A stretch of DNA of 37,912 bases from Burkholderiales bacterium 68-10 (GCA_001897615.1 MKTG01000071.1:144886-182797), one strand, 5' to 3'. Numbered from the stretch's first letter, positions 8,280-15,770 are shown. Notes: generated from the sequence alone by a model not told the origin. Program-made: numbers and translations.

Positions 8280-9188
8280 TTACCAGCGCTCCTTGAAGCG
8301 GCGGTAGGCGCTTTCGGCGTAGTCGTTGGAGGAGAACTTGCGCTGCGCACCGGGCGAGAAGTGCAGGCCGTCGGCGAACAGCCAGCGGTTGTAGTCGGCC
8401 GAGGCCACGGTGGCGGCGGTGCAGGTGCTGGCGTCGGGCGTGGTGCAGACGGCGTCCTTGCCGTTGACGAGCTCGAAGTTCTGCGGCTTGCCGTACATCA
8501 GGCTGAAGAAGAAGGCGGCGTCGAAGTACAGCACGTTCTGGCCCAGATCGACGATGCTGGACAGCAGCGCGTCGTTGAACGCCACCGACAGCGCGTTGAT
8601 CTCGTCACGCTGGTTGCGCGCGCGCGCCCAGGGCGTGTCGCCCAGCAGCTGCACGCCGGTCACCACCACGTGCTGGCCGCCGGCGCCCACCACGCGCCGC
8701 ACCTGGGCGGCCAGGGCCTTGCCGGCGTCCTTGACGGTCTGGGTGGTGGCGTCGGAGATGCCGGTGGCCTCGACCGCGGCGACGATGTCGTGCATGCCGC
8801 CGTTGATCAGCACCACGTCGTCCTTGCCGGCCAGCGTGGTGCTGGCCAGCAGGGTGTCGATCTGGGCCGTGACGCTGGGCGCGCCGCCCACCGGGTCGGG
8901 CGTGCCGACGCGGGCGTGGCCCTGGGCATATCCGGTGCCGCCGCCGCTGGCGGGGCCGACCGTGAGCTTGTAGTGCGCGGCCAGCTCCTGCACCCAGTTG
9001 TTGGAGCCGTCGTTGACGGTGTAGCGCTTGCCGGCCTGGCCGACGTCCATGAAGCTGTCGCCGACGGTGAGAAAGCGCTTGGGCTCCAGGTCGGACACCA
9101 CCGAGCCGGAGCCGCAGGCCGCCAGCAGGGCCACCGCGCCGGCGCAGCCCAGGGCAAGGGCGGCGCGGCGAAACCAGGATGCGTTCAT
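8280..9188 (-). CDS. GDSL/SGNH-hydrolase lipoprotein
   Basis: The product (302 aa) starts with a lipoprotein signal, ALLAAC with Cys25 as the lipidated residue, so it is probably membrane-anchored facing the periplasm. The catalytic Ser45 sits in FLTVGDSFMDVG (block I), and the Asp-His pair in FADGLHFSPGAQ (Asp273, His276; block V). The block III Asn (usually GxND) is replaced by GGMHD, an oddity given that Asn normally helps form the oxyanion hole. The C-terminus NDYAESAYRRFKERW is conserved-looking. Such enzymes are esterases or acylhydrolases; no substrate can be named. The gene lies alone between tsaC and a terminator and reads the same way as tsaC, 51 bases downstream of it. The start at 9188 has AGGA (AAAGAGTCCTTCATCATG context) only weakly placed. 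Confidence 0.85.
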   Translation of the reverse strand: MNASWFRRAALALGCAGAVALLAACGSGSVVSDLEPKRFLTVGDSFMDVGQAGKRYTVNDGSNNWVQELAAHYKLTVGPASGGGTGYAQGHARVGTPDPVGGAPSVTAQIDTLLASTTLAGKDDVVLINGGMHDIVAAVEATGISDATTQTVKDAGKALAAQVRRVVGAGGQHVVVTGVQLLGDTPWARARNQRDEINALSVAFNDALLSSIVDLGQNVLYFDAAFFFSLMYGKPQNFELVNGKDAVCTTPDASTCTAATVASADYNRWLFADGLHFSPGAQRKFSSNDYAESAYRRFKERW

Positions 9189-9239
9189 GATGAAGGACTC
9201 TTTGCTTGGGACAGGGCCACGTAGTTTAACGAGGGCGCG

Positions 9240-10232
9240 TCAGCCCGAGGCGGCGGCGCGCTGCAGGCGGTCACGCACGCCGTCCCAGGCCGGGTCGGCC
9301 GGCGGCGTCTCGACCCAGATCAGCCGCGCGCCGGCGGCGTCGAAGTCGCGCAGCAAGGCGAACAGCTCGCGCGCGGCGGCGTCGGCCGACTCGGGCATGC
9401 GGCGCAGCAGCAACTGGCGCGAATCGGAATGCAGCGGCGCGCGCGTCCACACCGCGATGTGGCGCGCGTCGGCGCCCAGCACCCGCAGCGCGGCGCGCAG
9501 CTCGCGCGCGTCCATCAGGCGCAGCCTGGCGCGCGGGGCGTAGTGAGCCAAAAGCGTGCCTGGCGCTTGCGGGTCGGGCGTCAGCAGCTCCTCTTTGGAT
9601 AGCAATGGCCGACCCGCCACGCGCTCGATGTCGGCGCGCCCCAGCTGCCCCGGACGCAGCAGCACGGGGGCGCCGCGCGTGCAGTCGACGATGGTCGACT
9701 CGATGCCCACGGTGCAGGGCCCGCCGTCCAGCACCAGCAGATCGTCGCCAAACTCCGCCGCCACATGCGCTGCGGTGGTGGGGCTGACCCGCCCGAAGCG
9801 GTTGGCGCTGGGCGCCGCCAGCCCGGCGATGCCGCGCGCCGCGCAGGCCGCCAGCAGGGCGCGTGCCACCGGATGCGCCGGGCAGCGCAGGCCGATGGTG
9901 GCGTGGCCGCCGGCGGCGGCGCTGGCCACGCCTTCGCGGCGCGGCAGGATCAGGGTCAGCGGGCCGGGCCAGAAGGCGTCGATCAGGCGCTGCGCGAAAT
10001 CGGGCACGGCGGCGGCAAAGTCCGCCACGGCGGCCGGCCCGGCCACGTGCACGATCAGCGGGTGGTCGGCCGGGCGGCCCTTGGCGGCAAAGATGGCGCG
10101 CACCGCCGCGTCGTTGCCGGCGTCGGCCGCCAGGCCGTAGACCGTCTCGGTGGGCAGGCCGAGCAGTTGGCCGGCCGTGAGCCGCTCGACCGCGCGCTCG
10201 ATGGCCTGCGCCTGCGTGCCGTCGAGCACCAT
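9240..10232 (-). CDS. tsaC: L-threonylcarbamoyladenylate synthase (Sua5-type TsaC)
   Basis: The enzyme makes threonylcarbamoyl-AMP from threonine, bicarbonate and ATP, the first step of t6A37 tRNA modification. The YrdC/TsaC domain fills the first about 200 residues: GLPTETVYGLAADA, AAKGRPADHPLIVHV, FWPGPLTLIL, GLRCPAHPVA, GLAAPSANRFGRVSPTTA and GIESTIVDC. A further about 120 residues including GTLLAHYAPRARL form the Sua5 domain, so this is the long form (330 aa) rather than the short E. coli type. The ATG at 10232 overlaps the purK stop by one base (TGATG), implying translational coupling in a purE-purK-tsaC unit. A much longer in-frame extension upstream is only the opposite reading of purK. 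A possible copy of the dispersed repeat lies inside (9577-9606) at the junction of the two domains. Confidence 0.93.
   Translation of the reverse strand: MVLDGTQAQAIERAVERLTAGQLLGLPTETVYGLAADAGNDAAVRAIFAAKGRPADHPLIVHVAGPAAVADFAAAVPDFAQRLIDAFWPGPLTLILPRREGVASAAAGGHATIGLRCPAHPVARALLAACAARGIAGLAAPSANRFGRVSPTTAAHVAAEFGDDLLVLDGGPCTVGIESTIVDCTRGAPVLLRPGQLGRADIERVAGRPLLSKEELLTPDPQAPGTLLAHYAPRARLRLMDARELRAALRVLGADARHIAVWTRAPLHSDSRQLLLRRMPESADAAARELFALLRDFDAAGARLIWVETPPADPAWDGVRDRLQRAAASG
9577..9606 (+). repeat. Possible degenerate copy of the dispersed element, inside tsaC (copy I)
   Basis: The plus strand reads GCGTCAGCAGCTCC then TCTTTGGATAGCAAT. Compared in reverse complement with the purK copy, TTGCTAT, the 8-base spacer, AGCTGCT, CGC, and then GCAAGCGC fall at the same spacing. 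It lies opposite to the coding direction, unlike the other in-gene copies, and encodes roughly residues 209-219 (SKEELLTPD region), between the two domains. The match is weaker, so chance similarity is possible. Confidence 0.45.
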
Positions 10233-11431
10233 CAGAAGGCCTCGATGCCCAGCAGGGCGGCGGCCCGCAGCGCCACGGCGCGCGCGGCGTCGGCGCCGGG
10301 CGCCGTCAGCGTCAGGTGCCCCATCTTGCGGCCGCGCCGCGCCTCGGTCTTGCCGTACAGGTGCAGGTGCGCGCCGGGCAGGGCCAGCACATCGGCCCAG
10401 GGCGGGGTGCGCGGCGCGCCCTGGCCGTCGAACCACAGATCGCCCAGCAGGTTGAGCATGATGGCGGCGCTGTGCTGGCGCGGCGCGACCAGCGGCAGGC
10501 CGGCCAGCGCGCGCACCTGCAGGTCGAACTGCGACACGTCGCAGGCGTCGATGCTGTAGTGGCCGCTGTTGTGCGGGCGCGGCGCCATCTCGTTGACCAC
10601 CAGCGTGCCGTCCTGCAGCACAAAGTATTCGACGCACAGCACGCCCACGTAACCCAACTGGTTTGCTATATCAATCGTAGCTGCTTGCGCTTGACTGGCA
10701 AGCGCTGGCGGCAAATTTTGTTCATACACCTCGGTGACGGCGAGGATGCCGTCGCGGTGCAGGTTGCGCTGCACCGGCAGGGTGACGGCCTGGCCGTCGC
10801 GCCCGCGCGCCACGATCACCGAGCATTCCAGCGCCAGCGGCAGCAGCTGCTCCAGCACGCAGGGCACGCGGCCCATGGCTTGCCAGGCGGTGGCCAATTC
10901 AGCCGGCGTGGCCACGCGGGCCTGGCCCTTGCCGTCGTAGCCCAGGCGGGCGGTTTTCAAAATGCCGGGCAGCAGCGCCGCGGGCACGGCGGCCAGCTCG
11001 GCCTCTGACGTGATCACCGCATACGGCGCCGGCGCCACGCCGCTGGCGGGGGCGCAGCGCGCGAAGTGCGCCTTCTCGGCGCCGCGGTCCTGCGCAATGG
11101 CCACCGCGTCGGCGGCGGGTGACACCGGCCGCCGCGCGGACAGGCTCGCCAGGCTGTCGGCGGGCACGTTCTCGAATTCGGTGGTGACGGCGTGGGCGCA
11201 GGCCGCCAGCCGGTCGAGCGCGTCGCCATCGCGATAGTCGGCCCGGATGAAGTGCTGGCTCACGCGCCCGGCCGGGCTGGCGGCATCGGGGTCGAGCACC
11301 GCCGTCTCGTAGCCCAACGCCTGCGCCGCGTGCACGAACATGCGCCCCAGCTGGCCACCGCCCAGCACGCCCAGCGTGGCGGGGCGACCATCGATCAGGG
11401 TGCCGGGCAGCAAGGGCAATGGAGTGGACAT
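10232..11431 (-). CDS. purK: N5-carboxyaminoimidazole ribonucleotide synthase
   Basis: PurK uses ATP to carboxylate aminoimidazole ribonucleotide, supplying PurE in purine synthesis. The ATP-grasp protein (399 aa from ATG 11431) shows LGVLGGGQLGRMF near the N-terminus, TTEFENVPAD, KTARLGYDGKGQ, LEQLLPLALECSVIVAR, and the metal/ATP-site NEMAPRPHNSGHYSID, all typical. ATG 11455 would add eight residues (MRSSPDPS); neither start has a clear ribosome site, and 11431 (MSTPLPL) is the better family fit. It is followed by tsaC with a one-base overlap and preceded by purE across 162 bases holding a large palindrome. Residues about 239-257 are encoded by a copy of the dispersed repeat and read LASQAQAATIDIANQ; that stretch is AT-richer than the rest. 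Confidence 0.95.
   Translation of the reverse strand: MSTPLPLLPGTLIDGRPATLGVLGGGQLGRMFVHAAQALGYETAVLDPDAASPAGRVSQHFIRADYRDGDALDRLAACAHAVTTEFENVPADSLASLSARRPVSPAADAVAIAQDRGAEKAHFARCAPASGVAPAPYAVITSEAELAAVPAALLPGILKTARLGYDGKGQARVATPAELATAWQAMGRVPCVLEQLLPLALECSVIVARGRDGQAVTLPVQRNLHRDGILAVTEVYEQNLPPALASQAQAATIDIANQLGYVGVLCVEYFVLQDGTLVVNEMAPRPHNSGHYSIDACDVSQFDLQVRALAGLPLVAPRQHSAAIMLNLLGDLWFDGQGAPRTPPWADVLALPGAHLHLYGKTEARRGRKMGHLTLTAPGADAARAVALRAAALLGIEAF
10661..10714 (-). repeat. Dispersed element inside purK (copy B), with hairpin half
   Basis: On the minus (coding) strand the core 10693-10661 reads CAAGCGCAAGCAGCTACG then ATTGATATAGCAAAC. It is preceded by an inverted GCGCTTG partner, so GCGCTTG/CAAGCGC (10687-10693 and 10699-10705 on the plus strand) can fold as a perfect 7-bp stem with a 5-base loop. 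Here the unit is a small REP-like hairpin plus tail. It encodes QAQAATIDIAN in frame. Confidence 0.85.
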
Positions 11432-11469
11432 GGAGGGGTCAGGGGATGATCGCAAGCAGTCTCAAGCCC

Positions 11470-11574
11470 GAACGCAGAGGACGCAGAGGTGAAGCAGAAA
11501 TCGCAGAAGATGCAGGAAAACCATTTTTGGGTTTCCTCTGCGATTTCTGCGAAATCTCTGCGCCCTCTGCGTTC
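11470..11574. repeat. 105-bp imperfect palindrome between purE and purK
   Basis: The left arm starts GAACGCAGAGGACGCAGAGG (11470) and the right arm ends CTCTGCGCCCTCTGCGTTC (11574). The reverse complement of the right arm begins GAACGCAGAGGGCGCAGAGA and continues GCAGAAATCGCAGA in register with the left arm. Each arm is built of CGCAGAG-like units with an AT-rich centre near 11522-11529. It occupies most of the 162-base purE-purK gap; nothing else was seen there. The transcript would fold into a long hairpin that could reduce or stabilise purK-tsaC expression relative to purE. No T run follows, so a classic terminator is not supported. Confidence 0.8.
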
Positions 11575-11593
11575 GGCTGTTCAATGGCCGTTT

Positions 11594-12094
11594 TCATGAT
11601 CCGCCCACCGGCGGCAGCGCCATGGCGCGGGCGGCGGCGGTTTGTTCGGCGCGGAAGGCGTGCAGCCGCTGGCGCAGCGCGGTGTCGTCCGCGGCCAGCA
11701 AGGCCACCGCGAACAGCGCCGCGTTGGCCGCGCCCGCCGCGCCGATGGCAAAGGTGGCCACCGGCACGCCCTTGGGCATCTGCACGATGGAGTGCAGCGA
11801 ATCCACGCCCTGCAGGTGGCGGCTGGCCACCGGCACGCCCAGCACCGGCACCACGGTCTTGGCCGCCAGCATGCCGGGCAGGTGCGCGGCGCCGCCGGCA
11901 CCGGCGATGATGGCGCGCAGGCCGCGCGCCTGCGCGCCTTCGGCGTAGGCGAACATGTCGTCCGGCATGCGGTGGGCCGACACCACGCGTGCCTCGTGCG
12001 GCACGCCGAACTGCGCAAGGATTTGCACGGCGTGCTGCAGGGTGTCCCAGTCGCTGCTGGAGCCCATCACCACACCCACGAGAGGAGTTGTCAT
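11594..12094 (-). CDS. purE: 5-(carboxyamino)imidazole ribonucleotide mutase
   Basis: Class I PurE (166 aa) converts N5-CAIR, the PurK product, to CAIR in purine synthesis; it forms a cytoplasmic octamer. Diagnostic segments are [17 protein letters not shown] at residues 6-22, [17 protein letters not shown] with the catalytic His41, and [19 protein letters not shown] with VLGVP and [19 protein letters not shown] 12094 gives the expected N-terminus. It heads the purE-purK-tsaC unit. The 54 bases to the divergent thioredoxin gene must contain both promoters. No purine operator could be recognised. Confidence 0.96.
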   Translation of the reverse strand: MTTPLVGVVMGSSSDWDTLQHAVQILAQFGVPHEARVVSAHRMPDDMFAYAEGAQARGLRAIIAGAGGAAHLPGMLAAKTVVPVLGVPVASRHLQGVDSLHSIVQMPKGVPVATFAIGAAGAANAALFAVALLAADDTALRQRLHAFRAEQTAAARAMALPPVGGS

Positions 12095-12101
12095 CACGCT
12101 A

Positions 12102-12130
12102 TTGGCACAATGGCTGGTAATCCCCGATTT
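12102..12130 (+). promoter_or_regulatory. Possible promoter for the CnoX-like gene
   Basis: TTGGCA (12102-12107) resembles a -35 box. CGATTT or GATTTT 17-18 bases on is a poor -10. It lies in the only 54 bases between the divergent purE and thioredoxin genes, so a promoter must be nearby, but this exact match is weak. Confidence 0.25.
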
Positions 12131-12148
12131 TGCCCGCAGATACCCCAC

Positions 12149-13105
12149 ATGATCGACGTCACCGTTCAAAACTTCGAAGCCGAGGTCATCGCCGCCTCGA
12201 TGCATACCCCCGTGCTGGTGGACTTCTGGGCGCCCTGGTGCGGCCCCTGCAAGACGCTGGGGCCGATCCTGGAGCAGCTGGAGGTGGAATACGCCGGCCG
12301 CTTCAAGCTGGTCAAGATCGACTCCGACCAGCAGCAGGAGCTGGCCAGCGCCTTCGGCATCCGCTCGATCCCGACCTGCATCCTGCTGAAGAACGGCCAG
12401 CCGGTGGACGGCTTCATGGGCGCGCTGCCGGCCGGACAGGTGCGCCAGTTCCTGGACAAGCACGTGCCCAGCGAGGGTGCGCTGGCCGCCGAGGCCGAGC
12501 TGGACGAGGCCGAGGCCCTGCTGGAAGCCGGCGACGCCGAGGCCGCGCTGGCCAAGCTGGCCGACGCGCTGGCGCAGGACCCGGCCAACGACGACGCCCG
12601 CGCCGACTACGCGCGCCTGCTGATCGCCACCGGCGCCCTGGAAGAAGCCGCCGCCACGCTGGAAGAGCCCCTGGCGCGCGAGCCGCGCCCGCTGCGCTTC
12701 GACGCCCTGCGCCGCTGGCTGGACGCCATCGAGTTCGTGCACAAGGATGAACGCGGCAACTGGCCGCTGGAGCAGTTCGACGCCAAGATTGCCGAGAACA
12801 AGCGCGACTTCGACACCCGCTTTGCCAAGGCGCAGGCGCTGATGGCCGAGGGCCAGTGGACCGCCAGCATGGACGAGCTGCTGGAGATCATCATGCGCGA
12901 CAAGAAATGGAACGACGAGGCCGCGCGCAAGACCTGCGTCGCCATCCTGGAGCTGCTGACCCCGCCACCCGCCAAGGCCGGTGCCCAGGCCGACGGCAAG
13001 AGCGCCGGCGGCATCGAGCTCACCGGCAAGGCCGCCCAGCAGCAGGACCCGCAGGCGGAGCTGCTGTCGAGCTACCGGCGCAAGCTGAGCATGGCGCTGA
13101 ACTGA
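12149..13105 (+). CDS. cnoX: Thioredoxin-TPR protein, CnoX/YbbN-like
   Basis: The 318-residue product has an N-terminal thioredoxin domain with WCGPC (Cys31, Cys34) and the cis-Pro segment [16 protein letters not shown]. It then has about 200 residues of Ala/Glu/Leu-rich helices with tetratricopeptide-like periodicity ([20 protein letters not shown], then a second set from [12 protein letters not shown]). This is the CnoX/YbbN architecture: a redox chaperone or holdase that protects proteins under oxidative stress and hands them to GroEL or DnaK. E. coli CnoX lacks a CGPC active site, whereas this one keeps it, so oxidoreductase activity is plausible. ATG 12149 lies at the natural start of the domain. 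It converges with rsmA across a 106-base gap. Confidence 0.85.
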   Translation: MIDVTVQNFEAEVIAASMHTPVLVDFWAPWCGPCKTLGPILEQLEVEYAGRFKLVKIDSDQQQELASAFGIRSIPTCILLKNGQPVDGFMGALPAGQVRQFLDKHVPSEGALAAEAELDEAEALLEAGDAEAALAKLADALAQDPANDDARADYARLLIATGALEEAAATLEEPLAREPRPLRFDALRRWLDAIEFVHKDERGNWPLEQFDAKIAENKRDFDTRFAKAQALMAEGQWTASMDELLEIIMRDKKWNDEAARKTCVAILELLTPPPAKAGAQADGKSAGGIELTGKAAQQQDPQAELLSSYRRKLSMALN

Positions 13106-13170
13106 GGACGCATGACGGCGCTGGCGCGCCATGACCTCGCTGCGCTCGATGACGGCGGCTGCGCCGGCCT

Positions 13171-13230
13171 ATGACAAATGACGAATGACCCGTGAGCGAA
13201 CGACGGTCAAGTCATTTGTCATTTGTCATT
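13171..13230. repeat. Inverted repeat running into the rsmA stop end
   Basis: ATGACAAATGACGAATGAC at 13171-13189 faces GTCATTTGTCATTTGTCATT at 13211-13230, an almost perfect inverted pair with a 21-base loop. The right arm is also the last codons of rsmA (residues MTNDK and the stop). The arms are made of TGACAAA/TGACGAA units. It lies between convergent cnoX and rsmA, so it could act as a bidirectional transcript end, although no T run follows. Confidence 0.7.
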
Positions 13231-14021
13231 GAAGCCGCGGCAGCGGCGAAGTCATCGAGCGCAGCGAGGTCATGGGCCAGGGCGATGTATTCGGCCACCG
13301 GCACCTCCTCGGCGCGCCGCTGCACGTCAAAGTCGCCAGCAAAGCCCCGTGCGTCGAGCCATTTGCCCAGGCTGTGGCGCAGCAGCTTGCGGCGCTGGCT
13401 GAAGGCCACGCGCACCAGTTCTGAAAACGCATCCACATCCAGCGGCGCAAAGTCGCCGCGCGGCAGCATGCGCACCACGGCGCTGTCGACGCGCGGCGGC
13501 GGGTCGAACGCGCTGGGCGGCACGAACAGCACGTCTTCCATCGCGTAGCGCCATTGCAGCATCACCGACAGACGGCCATAGTCGGCCGTGGCGGGCGGCG
13601 CCACCATGCGGTCGATGACTTCTTTTTGCAGCATGAAGTGCTGGTCTTCGACGACGCCGGCAAAAGGCAGCAGGTGGAACAGGATCGGGCTGGAGATGTT
13701 GTAGGGCAGGTTGCCGCAAACTCTTATTTTTGTAGCTGCTCGCGCTTGCGCCACCTGCGAAAAATCCACTTTCAGCACATCGGATTCGATCACGTCGAGC
13801 TGCGGGTGGGCACGCAGCCGCGCCGCCAGGTCGCGGTCCAGCTCGATCACCGTCAGGCGCCCCAGCCGCTCGACCATCGGCTGCGTCAGCGCCGCCAGCC
13901 CCGGTCCGATCTCCAGCATCGCCTGGCCCGGGCGCGGATCAATGGCGCGCACGATGGCGTCGATGATGGCCGGATCGGCCAGAAAGTGCTGACCGAAGCG
14001 TTTACGGGGGATGTGCTTCAT
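13212..14021 (-). CDS. rsmA: 16S rRNA (adenine1518-N6/adenine1519-N6)-dimethyltransferase
   Basis: RsmA (KsgA, 269 aa) dimethylates two adjacent adenines at the 3' end of 16S rRNA during 30S assembly. Visible motifs are [17 protein letters not shown], the SAM-binding [15 protein letters not shown] (residues 35-49), [20 protein letters not shown], and the catalytic [15 protein letters not shown] (from residue 103), all at normal spacing. ATG 14021 is right for the family but has no ribosome site: the sequence upstream is a 7-bp tandem array ending 3 bases before the start codon. Residues 92-102 ([11 protein letters not shown]), immediately before NLPY, come from a copy of the dispersed repeat. 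The C-terminal ASMTNDK is encoded by one arm of an inverted repeat. It follows surA in the usual order, but no pdxA lies between. Confidence 0.96.
   Translation of the reverse strand: MKHIPRKRFGQHFLADPAIIDAIVRAIDPRPGQAMLEIGPGLAALTQPMVERLGRLTVIELDRDLAARLRAHPQLDVIESDVLKVDFSQVAQARAATKIRVCGNLPYNISSPILFHLLPFAGVVEDQHFMLQKEVIDRMVAPPATADYGRLSVMLQWRYAMEDVLFVPPSAFDPPPRVDSAVVRMLPRGDFAPLDVDAFSELVRVAFSQRRKLLRHSLGKWLDARGFAGDFDVQRRAEEVPVAEYIALAHDLAALDDFAAAAASMTNDK
13716..13748 (-). repeat. Dispersed element inside rsmA (copy C)
   Basis: The coding strand reads CAAGCGCGAGCAGCTACA then AAAATAAGAGTTTGC, 33 bases, the same length as copy B and with the same leading core. It encodes [11 protein letters not shown] just ahead of the conserved GNLPYN motif. 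Its AT-rich tail contrasts with the surrounding GC-rich gene. Confidence 0.8.
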
Positions 14022-14023
14022 GC

Positions 14024-14169
14024 CGTTGAGCGTTGAGCGTTGAGCGTTGAGCGTTGAGCGTTGAGCGTTGAGCGTTGAGCGTTGAGCGTTGAGCGTTGAG
14101 CGTTGAGCGTTGAGCGTTGAGCTTGAGCGTTGAGCGTTGAGCGTTGAGCGTTGAGCGTTGAGCGTTGAC
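14024..14169. repeat. 7-bp tandem array (CGTTGAG)n next to the rsmA start
   Basis: CGTTGAG repeats 14 times from 14024 to 14121, then one 6-base unit (CTTGAG, 14122-14127), then 5 more copies to 14162 and a final CGTTGAC. The first unit begins 3 bases from the rsmA ATG (14021), on the upstream side for that minus-strand gene. A scatter of opposite-orientation relatives (GAACGCTCCACGCCCAACGC) lies at 14206-14228. Because 7 is not a multiple of 3 and the minus strand of the unit lacks stop codons, all minus frames stay open across it. It fills most of the 243-base surA-rsmA gap; nothing else was seen there. Confidence 0.95.
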
Positions 14170-14264
14170 AGATGGGCGCGGCCGCGAAAGTTCCGGTATT
14201 CACGCTGAACGCTCCACGCCCAACGCTCAACCTCCTCTTCACACGTCGAACGCCGGATCGGGCC

Positions 14265-15770
14265 CTATCGCGGCGGCTCGCGCATCTCGACGTAGGCGCG
14301 CCCGCGCACTTCCCTGGCCCAGGTCTCGAAGGCTTCCTCGGCCTTCTTCTCGCGCAGCACGTTGCGCGCCAGCTGGCGCTGCTCGCTGCTGCTGAGCACC
14401 TGCTCGCGCCGGCCATCGACACGGATCAGGTGCACGCCGAAGCGGCTGACCACCGGCTCGCTGATCTGGCCGGGGTCCAGGTTGTTCATGGCCTGCTCGA
14501 ACTCGGGCACGAACTGCCCCGGCGGCGCCCAGCCCAGATCGCCGCCGTCGGCCGCGCTGGCGTCCTGCGACTGCTCGCGCGCCAGCTGCTCGAAGTTGGC
14601 CTGGCCGGCTTCGATGCGCCGCTTGAAGTCGGCCAGCCGCTGGCGCGCCACCTGCTCGCTCTGCGCCGGGCCGGTGCGCAGCAGGATGTGACGCACGTGG
14701 GTCTGCGGGATGCGCACCTCGGGCAGGTCCTTGTTCTGCTTGCGCTCCAGCAGCTTGAGGATGTGAAAGCCGGCTTCGGACTTGACCGGGCCGACGACAT
14801 CGCCCACGCGCGCGCGCTGGACGCTGCGCACGAACAGCTCGGGGTAGCGGTCGGCGGGGCGCAGGCCCAGCACGCCGCCGTCGCGGCCACGGTTGTTGGC
14901 GTCGGAAAACTCCAGCGCCAGCGCCGCGAAGTCCTCGCCGGCGCGGGCGCGGCGCGCCACCTCGTCGGCGCGCGCCTGAAGGCGGGCCAGCTCGGCGGCG
15001 CTGCTGCCCTCGGGCACGGCCACCAGGATCATGGCCAGGTTCAGGTCGATGGCGGCGGCGGTGGCGCCGGTCTGCTCGCGGATGAAGGCGTCCACCTCGG
15101 CGTCGGTGACGCGCAGCTTGGGCTCGATCTCGCGCTCGCGCAGGCGCGCCAGCAGCACCTGGTTGCGCACGTCGTCCTGGAAGTCCTTCACCGGGATGCC
15201 GTCCTGCTCGACGCGGCGGTGCAGCTCGGCCACCGTGGCCAGCTGGTTCTGGCGCGCGATCGACAGCTCGGCCTGGGCCAGCGCGGCGGCGTCGACCTTG
15301 AGGCCGGTTTCGCGCGCGTACTGCAGCTGCGCGCGCTCGGCGATCAGGCGCTCCAGGATTTCCTGGCGCAGCGCCTCGGCCTGCGGCGCCGGGGCGCCGC
15401 GCTCGCTCAACTGGCGCTGGGCACGCGCCATGCGGGCGCGCACTTCCTGGTTGGTGACCGGCTCGCTGTTGACCAGGGCGACGATGTAGTCGGCCTCGCG
15501 CGGCGCGCTGCTGGCCGCCGGCCGCGCAACGGCCGGGACGCTGGCCGCGGCCGCCGGGGCGGCGCTGGCGGACGCGGGCGCAGGCGCAGGCGCTGCCGCC
15601 GGCTTGGCGGCGGGGGCCTTGCGCGGTGCCGGCCGGCTCTTTTGCGTCGCCTTGGGCTTCTTGGCCGACGGTGCGGCGTCGGCCGCGCCCTGGCCGCTGG
15701 CCGGCCCGGCCAGCGCCAGCAGCAGCAACAGCGCCCAGGCAGACGGGTGGCGGGGCGGGGTCTTACTCAT
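14265..15770 (-). CDS. surA: Periplasmic chaperone / peptidyl-prolyl isomerase SurA
   Basis: SurA escorts outer-membrane proteins, LptD among them, across the periplasm. From ATG 15770 (501 aa) there is a signal peptide (hydrophobic 11-23, cleavage near ASG-QG), an N-terminal SurA domain starting at DYIVALVNSEPVTNQEV (about residue 94), and two parvulin domains. The second is clearest: IPQTHVRHILLRTGP, ADGGDLGWAPPGQFVPEFEQAM and SRFGVHLIRVDGRR. Residues 29-91 are an Ala/Pro/Lys-rich linker absent from E. coli SurA (428 aa) and account for the extra length. The start overlaps the lptD stop by 8 bases (ATGAGTAA), so the two are coupled. The C-terminus EVRGRAYVEMREPPR is normal. Confidence 0.95.
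   Translation of the reverse strand: MSKTPPRHPSAWALLLLLALAGPASGQGAADAAPSAKKPKATQKSRPAPRKAPAAKPAAAPAPAPASASAAPAAAASVPAVARPAASSAPREADYIVALVNSEPVTNQEVRARMARAQRQLSERGAPAPQAEALRQEILERLIAERAQLQYARETGLKVDAAALAQAELSIARQNQLATVAELHRRVEQDGIPVKDFQDDVRNQVLLARLREREIEPKLRVTDAEVDAFIREQTGATAAAIDLNLAMILVAVPEGSSAAELARLQARADEVARRARAGEDFAALALEFSDANNRGRDGGVLGLRPADRYPELFVRSVQRARVGDVVGPVKSEAGFHILKLLERKQNKDLPEVRIPQTHVRHILLRTGPAQSEQVARQRLADFKRRIEAGQANFEQLAREQSQDASAADGGDLGWAPPGQFVPEFEQAMNNLDPGQISEPVVSRFGVHLIRVDGRREQVLSSSEQRQLARNVLREKKAEEAFETWAREVRGRAYVEMREPPR

Noticed and set aside
11594-13132. Minus-strand 512-residue extension of purE
   Set aside because: The added N-terminal part is antisense to the thioredoxin-TPR gene; PurE begins normally at 12094.
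14024-14169. Possible CRISPR array
   Set aside because: The units are 7 bp with no unique spacers, and no cas genes are present. It is a simple tandem repeat.
14018-14422. Minus-strand 134-residue frame with repeated Ser-Thr-Leu-Asn-Ala-Gln-Arg
   Set aside because: It is the translation of the 7-bp tandem array, overlapping surA in another frame. No start signal or independent coding evidence.
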